The notes beneath the pieces are model-generated. The model was not told where the DNA came from. It made no database searches and saw nothing but the letters and a program-made list of their open reading frames with translations. The position numbers and the translations under genes are program-made. Source: Flavobacterium succinicans LMG 10402 (GTDB lineage: Bacteria; Bacteroidota; Bacteroidia; Flavobacteriales; Flavobacteriaceae). Taken from it: DNA of 64,000 nt. The stretch spans positions 1-64,000 of the forward strand of contig NZ_JATV01000017.1 in assembly GCF_000611675.1 (NCBI RefSeq), in the 5' to 3' direction. This document shows, piece by piece, positions 9,947-18,574 of the stretch. Numbering within the stretch: the first letter of the stretch is position 1; each line of letters starts with the position of its first letter.

Positions 9947-10911
9947 TATACAATACCTTCTTTTAAAATGTCGTGAATATGTAAAATGCCTTTATATTGT
10001 CCATTATCAATAACAATGAGTTGCGTAATGGCGTTGTCTTCCATCATGTTGAAGGCGTCAATGGCCATGGCTTCTGAATGAATTTGTTTCGGATTTTTAG
10101 TCATGATCTCTTGAGCCGTTACGTCTGCAATGCTGTCTCTATCGTTTAGCATTCTACGAATATCGCCATCGGTAATGATGCCTACCACTTTTTCGTTTTC
10201 GATTACTGCCGTAACGCCTAGTCTTTTTTCTGAAATTTCAAAAATCGCTTTTTTGATGGATGTTTCTGGAGTAACTACTGGTTGTAAAGAATTTTCGATA
10301 AGGTCTTTTACTTTGAGTAATAATTTTTTTCCTAAGGCACCACCTGGATGGTATTTAGCAAAGTCTTCTGCCTGAAATCCTCTCATTTCCATCAAACAAA
10401 CCGTCAAAGCATCGCCCATTACTAATTGTGCAGTGGTGCTATTGGTGGGAGCTAAATTCATGGTACATGATTCTGCATCAACCGTAGTATTCAAAACAAA
10501 ATGGGAGCCTTTGGCTAAGAAAGAAGTCATGTTTCCGGTTATTCCTATTAAAGTATTACCAAAACGCTTTAATAAAGGAACCAAAACTTTAATTTCTGGA
10601 CTGTTTCCGCTTTTTGAAATACAGATAATCACATCCTCATTTTGAATCATTCCCAAGTCGCCATGAATGGCCTCTGAGGCGTGTAAAAATAAAGCTGGAG
10701 TTCCCGTAGAATTTAAGGAAGCTACGATTTTTTGAGCAATGATGGCGCTTTTGCCAATACCAGTAACCACCACACGACCTTTGGAGTGGTAGATTTTTTC
10801 TACAGTGGCAATGAAATGATCGTCTAAAAAAGTAGTCAACTTGGCAATAGACTCACTCTCAGAAAGTATAGTTTTTTTGGCTAATGCCAGTAGGTTTTCG
10901 TTGCTTATCAA
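9946..10911 (-). CDS. kdsD: Arabinose-5-phosphate isomerase, KpsF/GutQ family
   Basis: Converts ribulose-5-phosphate to arabinose-5-phosphate, the first step of KDO synthesis for lipopolysaccharide. It has an N-terminal SIS domain (GRVVVTGIGKSAIIAQKIVA, then SGNSPEIKVL) and two C-terminal CBS domains (VVGIITDGDIRRML; KGILHIHDILKEGIV). An in-frame ATG at 10977 would add 22 unusual residues and lies upstream of a -7 box at 10965-10972. The family N-terminus starts at ISNENLLALAKKTI, so I prefer the TTG at 10911, which gives 321 residues, the normal size. First gene of the kdsD-tatC-AhpD-like-lptB operon, divergent from recQ. Confidence 0.88.
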   Translation of the reverse strand: MISNENLLALAKKTILSESESIAKLTTFLDDHFIATVEKIYHSKGRVVVTGIGKSAIIAQKIVASLNSTGTPALFLHASEAIHGDLGMIQNEDVIICISKSGNSPEIKVLVPLLKRFGNTLIGITGNMTSFLAKGSHFVLNTTVDAESCTMNLAPTNSTTAQLVMGDALTVCLMEMRGFQAEDFAKYHPGGALGKKLLLKVKDLIENSLQPVVTPETSIKKAIFEISEKRLGVTAVIENEKVVGIITDGDIRRMLNDRDSIADVTAQEIMTKNPKQIHSEAMAIDAFNMMEDNAITQLIVIDNGQYKGILHIHDILKEGIV

Positions 10912-10926
10912 AACAGAATGTTTAAA

Positions 10927-10957
10927 TTTGTAAAAAATAAAGATTTTTGTATCTTTA
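10927..10957 (+). promoter_or_regulatory. Candidate recQ promoter
   Basis: TTTG (10927-10930), 19-nt spacer, then TATCTTTA (10950-10957), seven of eight matches to TTTG-N19-TAnnTTTG. The predicted start near 10964 gives a leader of about 30 nt to the recQ ATG at 10996. It overlaps the divergent kdsD promoter region. Confidence 0.45.
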
Positions 10958-10964
10958 AAGGATG

Positions 10965-10972
10965 CAAATTTA
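10965..10972 (-). promoter_or_regulatory. Candidate -7 box for the kdsD operon
   Basis: The minus strand reads TAAATTTG, a perfect Flavobacterium TAnnTTTG box. Transcription would start near 10958, about 47 nt before the TTG at 10911 but downstream of the ATG at 10977. No good -33 TTTG at the usual spacing was found. Confidence 0.4.
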
Positions 10973-10995
10973 TACAAAATACCACATAATAAAGA

Positions 10996-13191
10996 ATGAA
11001 TTCAAACGAAATTGATATCCACAAAGAATTAAAAAAGTATTTTGGCTTCAGTCAGTTCAAAGGATTGCAAGAACAAGTCATTACGACACTTTTGAATAAA
11101 GAAAATACTTTTGTTATTATGCCCACGGGTGGTGGTAAGTCCTTATGTTACCAGCTTCCAGCCCTAGTGTTAGAAGGAACTGCGATTGTAGTTTCTCCTC
11201 TAATTGCTTTGATGAAAAATCAAGTAGATGCTATTAGGAGTTTGTCCTCTGATAATGGAGTGGCTCATGTATTAAATTCCTCTTTGACCAAAACAGAAAT
11301 TACTCAAGTTAAGGCTGACATTACCAAAGGCGTCACCAAATTATTATATGTGGCACCTGAATCCTTAACTAAAGAGGAGTATGTTCAGTTTTTACAACAA
11401 GTTCCTTTGTCTTTTGTAGCTATTGATGAAGCGCATTGTATTTCGGAATGGGGTCACGATTTTAGACCTGAATACCGCAATTTACGCCATATTATTAAGC
11501 AATTGGGTAAAGTGCCAGTAATTGGTTTAACCGCTACGGCTACGCCAAAAGTGCAAGAAGATATTTTGAAAAATTTAGAAATGTCGGATGCCAAAACCTT
11601 TAAAGCTTCTTTTAATCGTCCGAATTTATATTATGAAGTTCGTACGAAAACTAAAAATATTGAGTCAGATATCATCCGATTCATCCGCCAACACAAAGGA
11701 AAGTCAGGAATTATTTATTGTTTGAGTCGTAAAAAAGTAGAGTCTATCGCTGAGGTTTTACAAGTAAATGGCATTAGTGCCGTACCGTACCATGCCGGAT
11801 TAGATGCTAAAACGCGAGCCAAACATCAAGACATGTTTTTGATGGAAGATGTTGATGTGGTTGTAGCAACGATAGCTTTTGGGATGGGAATTGACAAACC
11901 CGATGTACGTTATGTGATTCATCACGATATCCCTAAATCCTTAGAAAGTTATTATCAAGAAACTGGTCGTGCAGGACGAGATGGCGGTGAAGGACATTGC
12001 TTGGCGTATTATTCCTATAAAGATGTAGAAAAGCTTGAAAAATTCCTTTCTGGAAAACCGGTTGCTGAACAAGAAATAGGATTTGCACTGTTGCAAGAAG
12101 TGGTGGCTTATGCAGAAACTTCGATGTCCAGACGTAAGTTCTTATTGCACTATTTTGGTGAAGAATACGACAATGAAGCCGGTGAAGGCGGTACAATGGA
12201 CGACAATGTTAGAAATCCAAAAACCAAGATCGAAGCCATGAATGAGGTGGTAAAACTTCTTCAAGTGGTTAAAGGAACCAAACATATTTACAAGTCAAAA
12301 GAAATAGTATTCACTTTAATTGGTCGCGTCAATGCCGTGATCAAAGCACATAAAACGGATTCACAATCCTTTTTTGGAAGTGGTAAAGAGCATGATGAAA
12401 AGTATTGGATGGCTGTGCTGCGTCAAGTGCTCGTTGATGGATATTTGTCGAAAGACATTGAAACCTATGGCGTGGTAAAAATCACCTCCAAAGGACTTGA
12501 TTTTATAGAAAACCCATTCTCTTTTATGATGTCTGAAGATCATGAGTATAATGAATCAGAAGACGAAGCAATTGTGACAGCTTCTAAGTCAACAGGAACC
12601 GCTGATGAAACCTTAATGGCCATGTTGAAAGAGTTGCGTAAAAAAGAAGCCAAGAAACTAGGCGTGCCTCCCTTTGTGGTTTTTCAAGACCCTTCTTTAG
12701 AAGATATGGCCTTGAAATATCCTATCTCGCTCGATGAATTGATCAATATTCATGGGGTTGGAGAAGGAAAAGCTCGGAAATATGGTAAGGCATTTGTGAC
12801 TTTGATTCAAAGTTATGTAGAAGATCATGATATCATTCGTCCGGACGATTTGGTGGTAAAATCAACGGGTGTGAACTCAGCTAATAAGTTGTACATTATT
12901 CAGAATATTGATCGCAAATTAGCCTTAACGGATATTGCTTCTGCAAAAGGCTTAACGATGGGTGCTTTGATCAAAGAAATGGAGCAGATTGTGTATTCGG
13001 GAACCAAATTAAATATTGGTTATTGGGTAGATGATCTTTTGGATGAAGACCAACAAGAAGAAATTCACGATTACTTTATGGAATCGCATTCTGATAATAT
13101 TGAAGAAGCCTTGAAAGAATTCGACGGCGATTATGATATTGATGAGTTGAGATTGATGCGCATTAAATTCATTAGTGAAGTAGCGAATTAA
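10996..13191 (+). CDS. recQ: ATP-dependent DNA helicase RecQ
   Basis: A 731-residue superfamily 2 3'-5' helicase acting in recombination and replication-fork repair. Motif I is MPTGGGKS (residues 42-49), motif II is AIDEAH (142-147) followed by the RecQ aromatic loop CISEWGHDFRPEYR, motif III is GLTATATP, and motif VI is QETGRAGRDG. A RecQ-C-terminal winged-helix region follows, then an HRDC domain near residues 550-620 (PISLDELINIHGVGEGKARKYG). Beyond it lies an acidic ~110-residue tail, as in other Bacteroidota RecQ proteins. Four Cys typical of the zinc-binding domain are not obvious in the visible RQC region, so zinc binding is uncertain. Divergent from kdsD. Confidence 0.95.
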   Translation: MNSNEIDIHKELKKYFGFSQFKGLQEQVITTLLNKENTFVIMPTGGGKSLCYQLPALVLEGTAIVVSPLIALMKNQVDAIRSLSSDNGVAHVLNSSLTKTEITQVKADITKGVTKLLYVAPESLTKEEYVQFLQQVPLSFVAIDEAHCISEWGHDFRPEYRNLRHIIKQLGKVPVIGLTATATPKVQEDILKNLEMSDAKTFKASFNRPNLYYEVRTKTKNIESDIIRFIRQHKGKSGIIYCLSRKKVESIAEVLQVNGISAVPYHAGLDAKTRAKHQDMFLMEDVDVVVATIAFGMGIDKPDVRYVIHHDIPKSLESYYQETGRAGRDGGEGHCLAYYSYKDVEKLEKFLSGKPVAEQEIGFALLQEVVAYAETSMSRRKFLLHYFGEEYDNEAGEGGTMDDNVRNPKTKIEAMNEVVKLLQVVKGTKHIYKSKEIVFTLIGRVNAVIKAHKTDSQSFFGSGKEHDEKYWMAVLRQVLVDGYLSKDIETYGVVKITSKGLDFIENPFSFMMSEDHEYNESEDEAIVTASKSTGTADETLMAMLKELRKKEAKKLGVPPFVVFQDPSLEDMALKYPISLDELINIHGVGEGKARKYGKAFVTLIQSYVEDHDIIRPDDLVVKSTGVNSANKLYIIQNIDRKLALTDIASAKGLTMGALIKEMEQIVYSGTKLNIGYWVDDLLDEDQQEEIHDYFMESHSDNIEEALKEFDGDYDIDELRLMRIKFISEVAN

Positions 13192-13210
13192 AATCAAATC
13201 ACAATATTTT

Positions 13211-13260
13211 AAAAATCCAAATTCCAAGTTGCTCTTTTGAGTTTTGGAATTTGGATTTTT
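13211..13260. terminator. Bidirectional terminator after recQ
   Basis: A perfect 16-bp stem (13211-13226 with 13245-13260; AAAAATCCAAATTCCA arm) with an 18-nt loop, A-run on one side and T-run on the other, between the convergent recQ and 79-residue genes. Confidence 0.8.
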
Positions 13261-13271
13261 TTTATTGGAAT

Positions 13272-13511
13272 TTAGCTTTCATAAACTTCTCCTCGATGTG
13301 GTTTTAAGGCATCGCGTACTGGAATCATATCTCTTTCTTCTACGACCATAAAAGCAATAGCGTGCATTTCTCCATAGGTTTGAAATCCAGTAATTTCAAG
13401 GGGTAGCTTTTCGATTTTGATATATTCTTTCAAATGTATTTCGTGATGTTCAGCGGTTTTTGCAGAAGCAGGACCTCGAAAATCCCAAATTAATTTTATT
13501 TGTCTAGACAT
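13272..13511 (-). CDS. Conserved small protein, function unknown
   Basis: A 79-residue soluble protein, no signal peptide or membrane segment. It begins MSRQIKLIWDFRG and has a balanced mix of charged and aliphatic residues (HHEIHLKEYIKIEKL; HAIAFMVVEERDMIPVRDALKPH), consistent with one compact alpha/beta domain. The two clustered histidines near residues 22-26 could bind metal, but this is speculation. It stands alone, convergent with recQ and sharing its terminator. I do not recognise a named family. Codon use and its separation from repeats suggest a real gene. Confidence 0.7.
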   Translation of the reverse strand: MSRQIKLIWDFRGPASAKTAEHHEIHLKEYIKIEKLPLEITGFQTYGEMHAIAFMVVEERDMIPVRDALKPHRGEVYES

Positions 13512-13648
13512 AGTATTTGATTTAACTAGTGCACAAAACTACAAAGACTTATAATGAAAATCTTTGTTTATTGCTGATAAAAAAGTCAAAAGCTACAGAT
13601 TAAAAGATTACAAAAGATATTATCACATAACTTCTATGTTCATAAATT

Positions 13649-13882
13649 CCTTATATGGTCTAAACACACACACACACTTCGTTTTATTAAAATTTTCATG
13701 ACTTATATGTTTTGTGATTTTGAGCCCCTTTCGGTTAATCTTTTTTTAATTTTGATAAGGATGTTAGTAAAACTTATATGCCCTCAAATGCCTTATATGG
13801 TTTAAAAACATAAACACTTCATTTCAATTAAAACTTCCATGACTGATATGTTTTATTTTTTTGAGGACCTCTTGTCGTTTTT
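13649..13882. repeat. Two degenerate copies of a TTATATG-type intergenic repeat
   Basis: Unit 1 begins CCTTATATGGTCTAAA at 13649 and runs through GACTTATATGTTTTG and GCCCCTTTCGGTTAATC. Unit 2 begins CCTTATATGGTTTAAA at 13791 and ends GACTGATATGTTTTA. The same skeleton recurs three times at 31.86-32.47 kb. A short (CA)n run sits in unit 1. With the rest of 13512-13914 there is no convincing gene. Confidence 0.6.
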
Positions 13883-13914
13883 TATTCTTATTCTCAAAAT
13901 TGAATTCAAAATAG

Positions 13915-13922
13915 TACTTTTG
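13915..13922 (+). promoter_or_regulatory. -7 promoter box of the COG2509 flavoprotein gene
   Basis: TACTTTTG matches TAnnTTTG exactly. The predicted start near 13929 gives a leader of about 47 nt to the ATG at 13976. Confidence 0.5.
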
Positions 13923-13975
13923 TAGCCTGAGTAAACGAAGATGATTTACTCTAAAAATTGAAGTATTCAGATACC

Positions 13976-15538
13976 ATGCCACAAGAACTCCTATTACAAG
14001 TTGCTCCAGAGATTGCCGCTAACGAAACGTTACTACACGATTATTTGTCTCGACAATTAAAAATTTCGGTCAAAGAAATTCAGCATGTAACTATTGTAAA
14101 ACGTTCTATTGATGCGCGTCAAAAAGTTGTCAAAATCAATTTAAAAGTGATGGTTTACTTAAAAGGAGAACCTTTTTTGGAGCAAAAAATAGCTTTGCCA
14201 GACTATCAAAACGTAGCGAATGCACAAGAAGTGATTGTAGTAGGTGCTGGACCTGCTGGACTTTTTGCGGCACTTCAGTTGATAGAACTGGGTTTGAAAC
14301 CTATAGTTATTGAACGCGGAAAAGATGTTCGCGGCCGACGTAGGGATTTGAAAGCCATCAACAGAGACCATATAGTAAACGAAGATTCGAATTATTGTTT
14401 TGGTGAAGGTGGAGCAGGAACCTATTCGGATGGAAAATTATACACACGTTCCAAAAAAAGAGGTGACGTAAATAGAATATTAGAATTATTGGTAGCTTTT
14501 GGAGCTACTCCTGATATTTTGGTTGACGCTCATCCACACATTGGTACCAATAAATTACCGCAAATCATTCAAGATATTCGAGAGAAAATCATCGAATGCG
14601 GTGGTAAAGTCCTTTTTGAAACTAGAGTTACGGATATTAGTATAAAAAACAACGAAGTTCAAGGAGTGACAACTCAAAATGGTGAAGTCATTTCTGCCAA
14701 TAAATTAATTTTAGCTACTGGACATTCTGCACGTGATATTTTCGAGTTGTTGGATAAAAAGAAAGTTTTAATTGAAGCCAAACCTTTTGCCCTTGGCGTG
14801 AGAGCCGAACATCCACAGTCTTTGATTGATAGTATTCAATACAGTTGTGATTACCGAGGGGAACATTTACCACCAGCGCCGTATTCAATAGTAAAACAAG
14901 TGAATGGTCGCGGGATGTATTCATTTTGTATGTGTCCGGGAGGTGTAATTGCACCTTGTGCTACCAGTCCAGGTGAAGTAGTTACTAATGGTTGGTCGCC
15001 TTCTAAAAGAGATCAGCATACGGCCAATTCAGGAATTGTAGTCGAATTGAAATTGGAGGATTTTAAACCCTTTGCCAAGTTTGGAGCACTTGCAGGAATG
15101 GAGTTTCAAAAAAGCATTGAACAAAAAGCATGGCAATTGGCGGGACAAACGCAAAAAGTGCCTGCACAACGTTTAGTCGATTTTACCCAAAGCAAAATGT
15201 CCTCTGATATTCCTAAAACATCTTATGTTCCGGGAACAACCTCAGTAGAATTGGGACAAGTTTTTCCAGGGTTTTTAACCCAAATCATGCGAGAAGGATT
15301 TTCAGAATTCGGAAAATCGATGAAAGGCTATGCTACCAACGAAGCGATTTTGCACGCACCCGAATCTAGAACCTCTTCCCCAGTTCGAATTCCAAGAGAC
15401 AATTACACCTTAGAGCATCTTCAAATAAAAGGTTTGTATCCTTGCGGCGAAGGAGCGGGTTATGCAGGAGGCATTATTTCGGCAGCGATTGATGGCGAGA
15501 AATGTGCACAGAAGATTGCGGAGGTATTGAAAAATTAA
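13976..15538 (+). CDS. FAD-dependent dehydrogenase of the COG2509 family
   Basis: 520 residues from the ATG at 13976 (MPQELLLQV); an in-frame TTG at 13958 is a weaker alternative. After an N-terminal ~85-residue domain comes the dinucleotide-binding motif VVGAGPAGLFAA and, 20 residues on, the acidic strand end VIERG. Further motifs are NYCFGEGGAGTYSDGKLYTR, LATGHSARD, CMCPGGVI and, at the C-terminus, the FAD-contacting YPCGEGAGYAGGIISAAIDG. This matches the uncharacterised flavoprotein dehydrogenases of COG2509, which resemble the BaiN/HI0933 fold group. Substrate unknown. Monocistronic, preceded by a clear promoter box. Confidence 0.85.
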   Translation: MPQELLLQVAPEIAANETLLHDYLSRQLKISVKEIQHVTIVKRSIDARQKVVKINLKVMVYLKGEPFLEQKIALPDYQNVANAQEVIVVGAGPAGLFAALQLIELGLKPIVIERGKDVRGRRRDLKAINRDHIVNEDSNYCFGEGGAGTYSDGKLYTRSKKRGDVNRILELLVAFGATPDILVDAHPHIGTNKLPQIIQDIREKIIECGGKVLFETRVTDISIKNNEVQGVTTQNGEVISANKLILATGHSARDIFELLDKKKVLIEAKPFALGVRAEHPQSLIDSIQYSCDYRGEHLPPAPYSIVKQVNGRGMYSFCMCPGGVIAPCATSPGEVVTNGWSPSKRDQHTANSGIVVELKLEDFKPFAKFGALAGMEFQKSIEQKAWQLAGQTQKVPAQRLVDFTQSKMSSDIPKTSYVPGTTSVELGQVFPGFLTQIMREGFSEFGKSMKGYATNEAILHAPESRTSSPVRIPRDNYTLEHLQIKGLYPCGEGAGYAGGIISAAIDGEKCAQKIAEVLKN

Positions 15539-15560
15539 CTTTTGGATAGCTGTGTGAGGG

Positions 15561-15912
15561 CAATGTCATTAAGTTAAGGATTAAATGATTGCTGATTTTT
15601 GCTTAACGATTTTTGATTGCAGAGGTGTAAAATGCTGCAAAACAAGTAATTTTATTCACTAGCACAAAAATCTTAAATCAAGAATCGTTAATCATCAATC
15701 TAAAATCTTTTAATTTAATGCGTGCGGGATAGGAGCCAATGTCATTAAGTTAAGGATTAAATGATTGCTGATTTTTGATTAACGATTTTTGATTGCAGAG
15801 GTGTAAAATGCTGCAAAACAAGTAATTTTATTCACTAGCACCAAACTCTTAAATCAAGAATCGTTAATCAACAATCTAAAATCTTTTAATTTAATGCGTG
15901 AGGGATAGGAGC
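15561..15912. repeat. Tandem pair of 176-bp foldback repeats
   Basis: Two copies, 15561-15736 and 15737-15912, are nearly identical; CAATGTCATTAAGTTAAGG starts each. Each unit has imperfect inverted arms: GATTTTTG.TTAACGATTTTTGATT on the left and its near-complement AATCAAGAATCGTTAATCA on the right. A loop of about 50 bp separates them. Each ends GCGTG.GGGATAGGAGC, the edge of the GGGCGT-type element that follows. MITE-like, non-coding. Confidence 0.75.
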
Positions 15913-16011
15913 AATCCGCCATTGCGGAGCGGATAGCCCGACAGCATAAAAAAAAGAGGCCGACTCACCACTAGCATGAGTTGGCCTCTTTTTTTTATGG
16001 TGGCACGCCCT
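15896..16011 (-). repeat. GGGCGT...ACGC conserved intergenic element, copy 1
   Basis: Read on the minus strand it starts GGGCGTGCCACC, continues CGGGCTATCCGCT and ends CCTATCCCTCACGC. Copies 2 and 3 at 37.2 and 44.5 kb share this skeleton with different central hairpins. Here the centre holds a terminator-like stem and an additional GCAATGG hairpin (ATCCGC..GCGGAT). Confidence 0.65.
15948..15996. terminator. Bidirectional terminator within the element
   Basis: Stem GAGGCCGACTCA / TGAGTTGGCCTC (15956-15967 with 15977-15988; one G-T pair), flanked by eight As and eight Ts. It separates the convergent COG2509 gene and the NTF2-like gene. Confidence 0.8.
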
Positions 16012-16046
16012 GAATAGGATTAAAATTGATTTGTGAAAAATACATT

Positions 16047-16520
16047 TTAATGGTCATAACTTATCATTCGTGAAACTTTCCATTGATTGCCTATTTTTTT
16101 CCAGATGGCAACAAATTTAAAGGTGCCAACTTCTTCTTTTCCGTTCTCCATATGTCGGAATTGATGTTGGGCTACTTCGATGGCTCCAAAATCTTTTATA
16201 GGATGTACTTCAAGGCTTCCTTTTACTAGCGTTCGAGTAAGTTTGTTTTCGTTTTTGAACATTTTTTCAAAATTGGCAAAAACAGTGTCATACGACAATA
16301 AACCACCATTGTCTTGGTACCATTCTAAGTCTTCGGTAAACAAGGGTTTAAATTTGTACATGTCTTTTGCGTTGAAGGCCTCAAAAAGTTGAGTGTCCAT
16401 AGTAGCAATTTCATTGTACAACTCTTGTGAAGTTGGCGCTACTTTTTTTTCTTGAGCAATAACGGTTGTTGCGAATAAAAAATTGCAAATAATATAAATG
16501 GAGAATAGATAGGTTTTCAT
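16047..16520 (-). CDS. Secreted NTF2/SnoaL-like (DUF4440-type) protein
   Basis: 157 residues. The first ~23 form a signal peptide (MKTYLFSIYIICNFLFATTVIAQ). The rest fits the SnoaL/DUF4440 cone-shaped alpha+beta fold: a helical start (ELYNEIATMDTQLFEAFNAKD), FTEDLEWYQDNGG, then beta strands ending FVAIWKKIGNQWKVSRMISYDH, the characteristic family ending. Members include small-molecule-binding or isomerase-like proteins; no catalytic assignment can be made. It starts 3 nt after the M20D peptidase stop, so the two are probably cotranscribed. Confidence 0.75.
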   Translation of the reverse strand: MKTYLFSIYIICNFLFATTVIAQEKKVAPTSQELYNEIATMDTQLFEAFNAKDMYKFKPLFTEDLEWYQDNGGLLSYDTVFANFEKMFKNENKLTRTLVKGSLEVHPIKDFGAIEVAQHQFRHMENGKEEVGTFKFVAIWKKIGNQWKVSRMISYDH

Positions 16521-16523
16521 GTA

Positions 16524-17831
16524 TTACTTTTTAGCATTCATTTCCATATAGTCCAAAGTCAAAGCTGCCATACTGGTCATTCCTAAAACAAAGCTGCCTT
16601 CGTCTATATAAAAGTCAGGAGTATGATGTGAAGGCATTTCACTGGCTTTTTTTCCTTTGGGCATTCCTCCAATAAAATAAAACAATCCAGGAATTTTGGC
16701 TTGATAAAAAGAAAAGTCTTCGGCTCCAGTAACAGCTTCGGTTAAATGAACGTTGTCTTTTCCTGCGGCTGCTTGCAAAGTTGGTAGCATTTGTTCTGTA
16801 AGCGTGGGTTCATTGTAAGTAATTAATGTTTTTTTGGTAATGGTAACTTCTGAAGTGGCTCCAGCACTTTCGGCTATATTGGTAGCAATAGTTTTGATTC
16901 TACCATGAATAAAGTCTTGAGTTTGGGAATCTAACGTTCGAATCGTACCACTCAGCGTCAACGACTCAGGGATGATATTGCTTCGAACTCCAGCATTAAT
17001 TTGGCCTACGCTCACCACAGCAGCGTTTTCGGTTAAATTTACATTGCGACTTACAATAGTTTGTAGGCCGAGAACAATTTGTGATGCGGTAACGATAGGG
17101 TCAACGGATTGCCATGGATAAGCACCGTGCGATTGCTTACCGTTGACTTGTATGGTAAACCAATCTGAGGACGCCATAGTTCCTTTTGGACGGTATTTGA
17201 TTTGGCCGACTTCGGTTTGTGCATTAATGTGAAGACCAAAAATAACATCTACTTTAGGGTTATTCAAAACCCCTTCTTTTACCATTAATTCAGCGCCGCC
17301 TTCTTCGCCTTCTGGTGGTCCTTCTTCCGCAGGTTGGAAAATGAATTTTACAGTTCCTTTAATTTCATTTTTTATCGAGGCTAGAATTTCAGCTGTTCCC
17401 ATTAACATGGCTACGTGGGTATCATGGCCGCATGCATGCATTACACCAACAGCTTGTCCATTATATTCTCCTGTAACTTTGGAAGTAAAGGGTAAATTCA
17501 CTCGTTCTTTTACGGGGAGTGCATCCATATCGGCTCTTAGTGCTACAACAGGCCCTGGTTTTCCTCCTTTTAGAATGCCAACAACTCCTGTTTTTGCCAC
17601 TCCTGTTTGCACTTCTATGCCTAGTGAACGCAAATGGGCCGCTATTGTTTCGGCTGTTTTAAATTCTCTGTTTCCTAATTCTGGATTTTGGTGCAACTCT
17701 CGTCTCCAACTAACTACTTTCGATTCTAAACTGGCTGCTTTTTGAGCCACTTTTGTTTTTAGAGCTTGATTTTGGGCGCTACTGCATAATGCCATCAGCA
17801 AAAGGCAGGAAGTAATTGTTGCTTTTTTCAT
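16524..17831 (-). CDS. Exported M20D family amidohydrolase
   Basis: 435 residues with an N-terminal signal peptide (MKKATITSCLLLMALCSSAQ), so it acts outside the cytoplasm. Motifs of the M20D (N-acyl-amino-acid or hippurate hydrolase) family: ALRADMDALPV, MHACGHDTHVAMLMG with the metal-binding Cys/His, QPAEEGPPEGEEGGAE with the catalytic Glu pair, a lid domain with GKQSHGAYPW, and GAEDFSFYQ. A C-terminal His in PSHHTPDF completes the site. Substrates are likely N-acylated amino acids; the exact one cannot be read from sequence. Forms an operon with the downstream NTF2-like gene. Confidence 0.88.
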   Translation of the reverse strand: MKKATITSCLLLMALCSSAQNQALKTKVAQKAASLESKVVSWRRELHQNPELGNREFKTAETIAAHLRSLGIEVQTGVAKTGVVGILKGGKPGPVVALRADMDALPVKERVNLPFTSKVTGEYNGQAVGVMHACGHDTHVAMLMGTAEILASIKNEIKGTVKFIFQPAEEGPPEGEEGGAELMVKEGVLNNPKVDVIFGLHINAQTEVGQIKYRPKGTMASSDWFTIQVNGKQSHGAYPWQSVDPIVTASQIVLGLQTIVSRNVNLTENAAVVSVGQINAGVRSNIIPESLTLSGTIRTLDSQTQDFIHGRIKTIATNIAESAGATSEVTITKKTLITYNEPTLTEQMLPTLQAAAGKDNVHLTEAVTGAEDFSFYQAKIPGLFYFIGGMPKGKKASEMPSHHTPDFYIDEGSFVLGMTSMAALTLDYMEMNAKK

Positions 17832-17885
17832 GAATTTGGTTTTCGGTTACAAACAAATATAGTGAAAATGGAACTGCTTCGAGGC

Positions 17886-17912
17886 ATAAAAAAAAGCCGA
17901 AAATTCGGCTTC
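17886..17912 (-). terminator. Terminator of the msrB-msrA operon
   Basis: Stem AAGCCGAA / TTCGGCTT, followed on the minus strand by a run of eight Ts, 30 nt past the msrA stop. Confidence 0.75.
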
Positions 17913-17940
17913 TTAAGAGGTATACAAATTGGGTTGTACT

Positions 17941-18564
17941 TTAATTTTTTGCTTTAATTCGGTTTTTAAACACTTTTTCGAATTTCTCTAATTTGGGTTG
18001 TATCACGAGTTGGCAATACGGTTGAGATTGGTTTTTTTCGTAATAATCTTGATGACTGTCCTTGGCTTTATAAAAAGCAGTAAGAGGTTCTAGTGTAGTT
18101 ACTATTGGGCGGTCAAAAGCTTTTGCCTTGGTTAGCGCTTGAATTATTTGCTGACCCGCTTTTTTTTGAGCTTCATTTTTATAAAATATTGCAGAACGAT
18201 ATTGAGTGCCTACATCAGCTCCTTGGCGATTCAATGTAGTTGGGTCGTGAACGGTAAAAAACACTTTGAAAATTTCATCCAAATTGGTTTCACTTTTATT
18301 AAAGGTAATTTGAACCACTTCAGCAGCGCCAGTTGTACCTGAAGAAACCGCCTCATAACTAGGATTTTTTGCCGTACCTCCAGCAAATCCAGATACTACT
18401 TTTTGTACTCCTTTTAGGTTTTCATAAACAGCTTCAACGCACCAATAGCAGCCCCCAGCTAATACAATTGTGTCTAAGGAAGATGGAGTAGAAGATAAGG
18501 ATGATTTTTTTTGAGCCAAACTTATAGTCGTATACAAAAGAATAAGGAAAAATATTTTTTTCAT
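17941..18564 (-). CDS. msrA: Peptide-methionine (S)-S-oxide reductase MsrA, exported
   Basis: 207 residues with a signal peptide (MKKIFFLILLYTTISLAQ). The catalytic motif GGCYWCVEAVY carries the nucleophilic Cys, followed by GV..VVSGFAGG and the substrate-site region (YEAVSSGTTGAAEVVQITFN, TVHDPTTLNRQGADVGTQYRS), all classic MsrA. It reduces the S-epimer of methionine sulfoxide in proteins. An exported MsrA beside an MsrB lipoprotein indicates periplasmic or envelope protein repair. It starts 10 nt after the msrB stop, so one operon. Confidence 0.95.
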   Translation of the reverse strand: MKKIFFLILLYTTISLAQKKSSLSSTPSSLDTIVLAGGCYWCVEAVYENLKGVQKVVSGFAGGTAKNPSYEAVSSGTTGAAEVVQITFNKSETNLDEIFKVFFTVHDPTTLNRQGADVGTQYRSAIFYKNEAQKKAGQQIIQALTKAKAFDRPIVTTLEPLTAFYKAKDSHQDYYEKNQSQPYCQLVIQPKLEKFEKVFKNRIKAKN

Positions 18565-18574
18565 AGTACTATAA

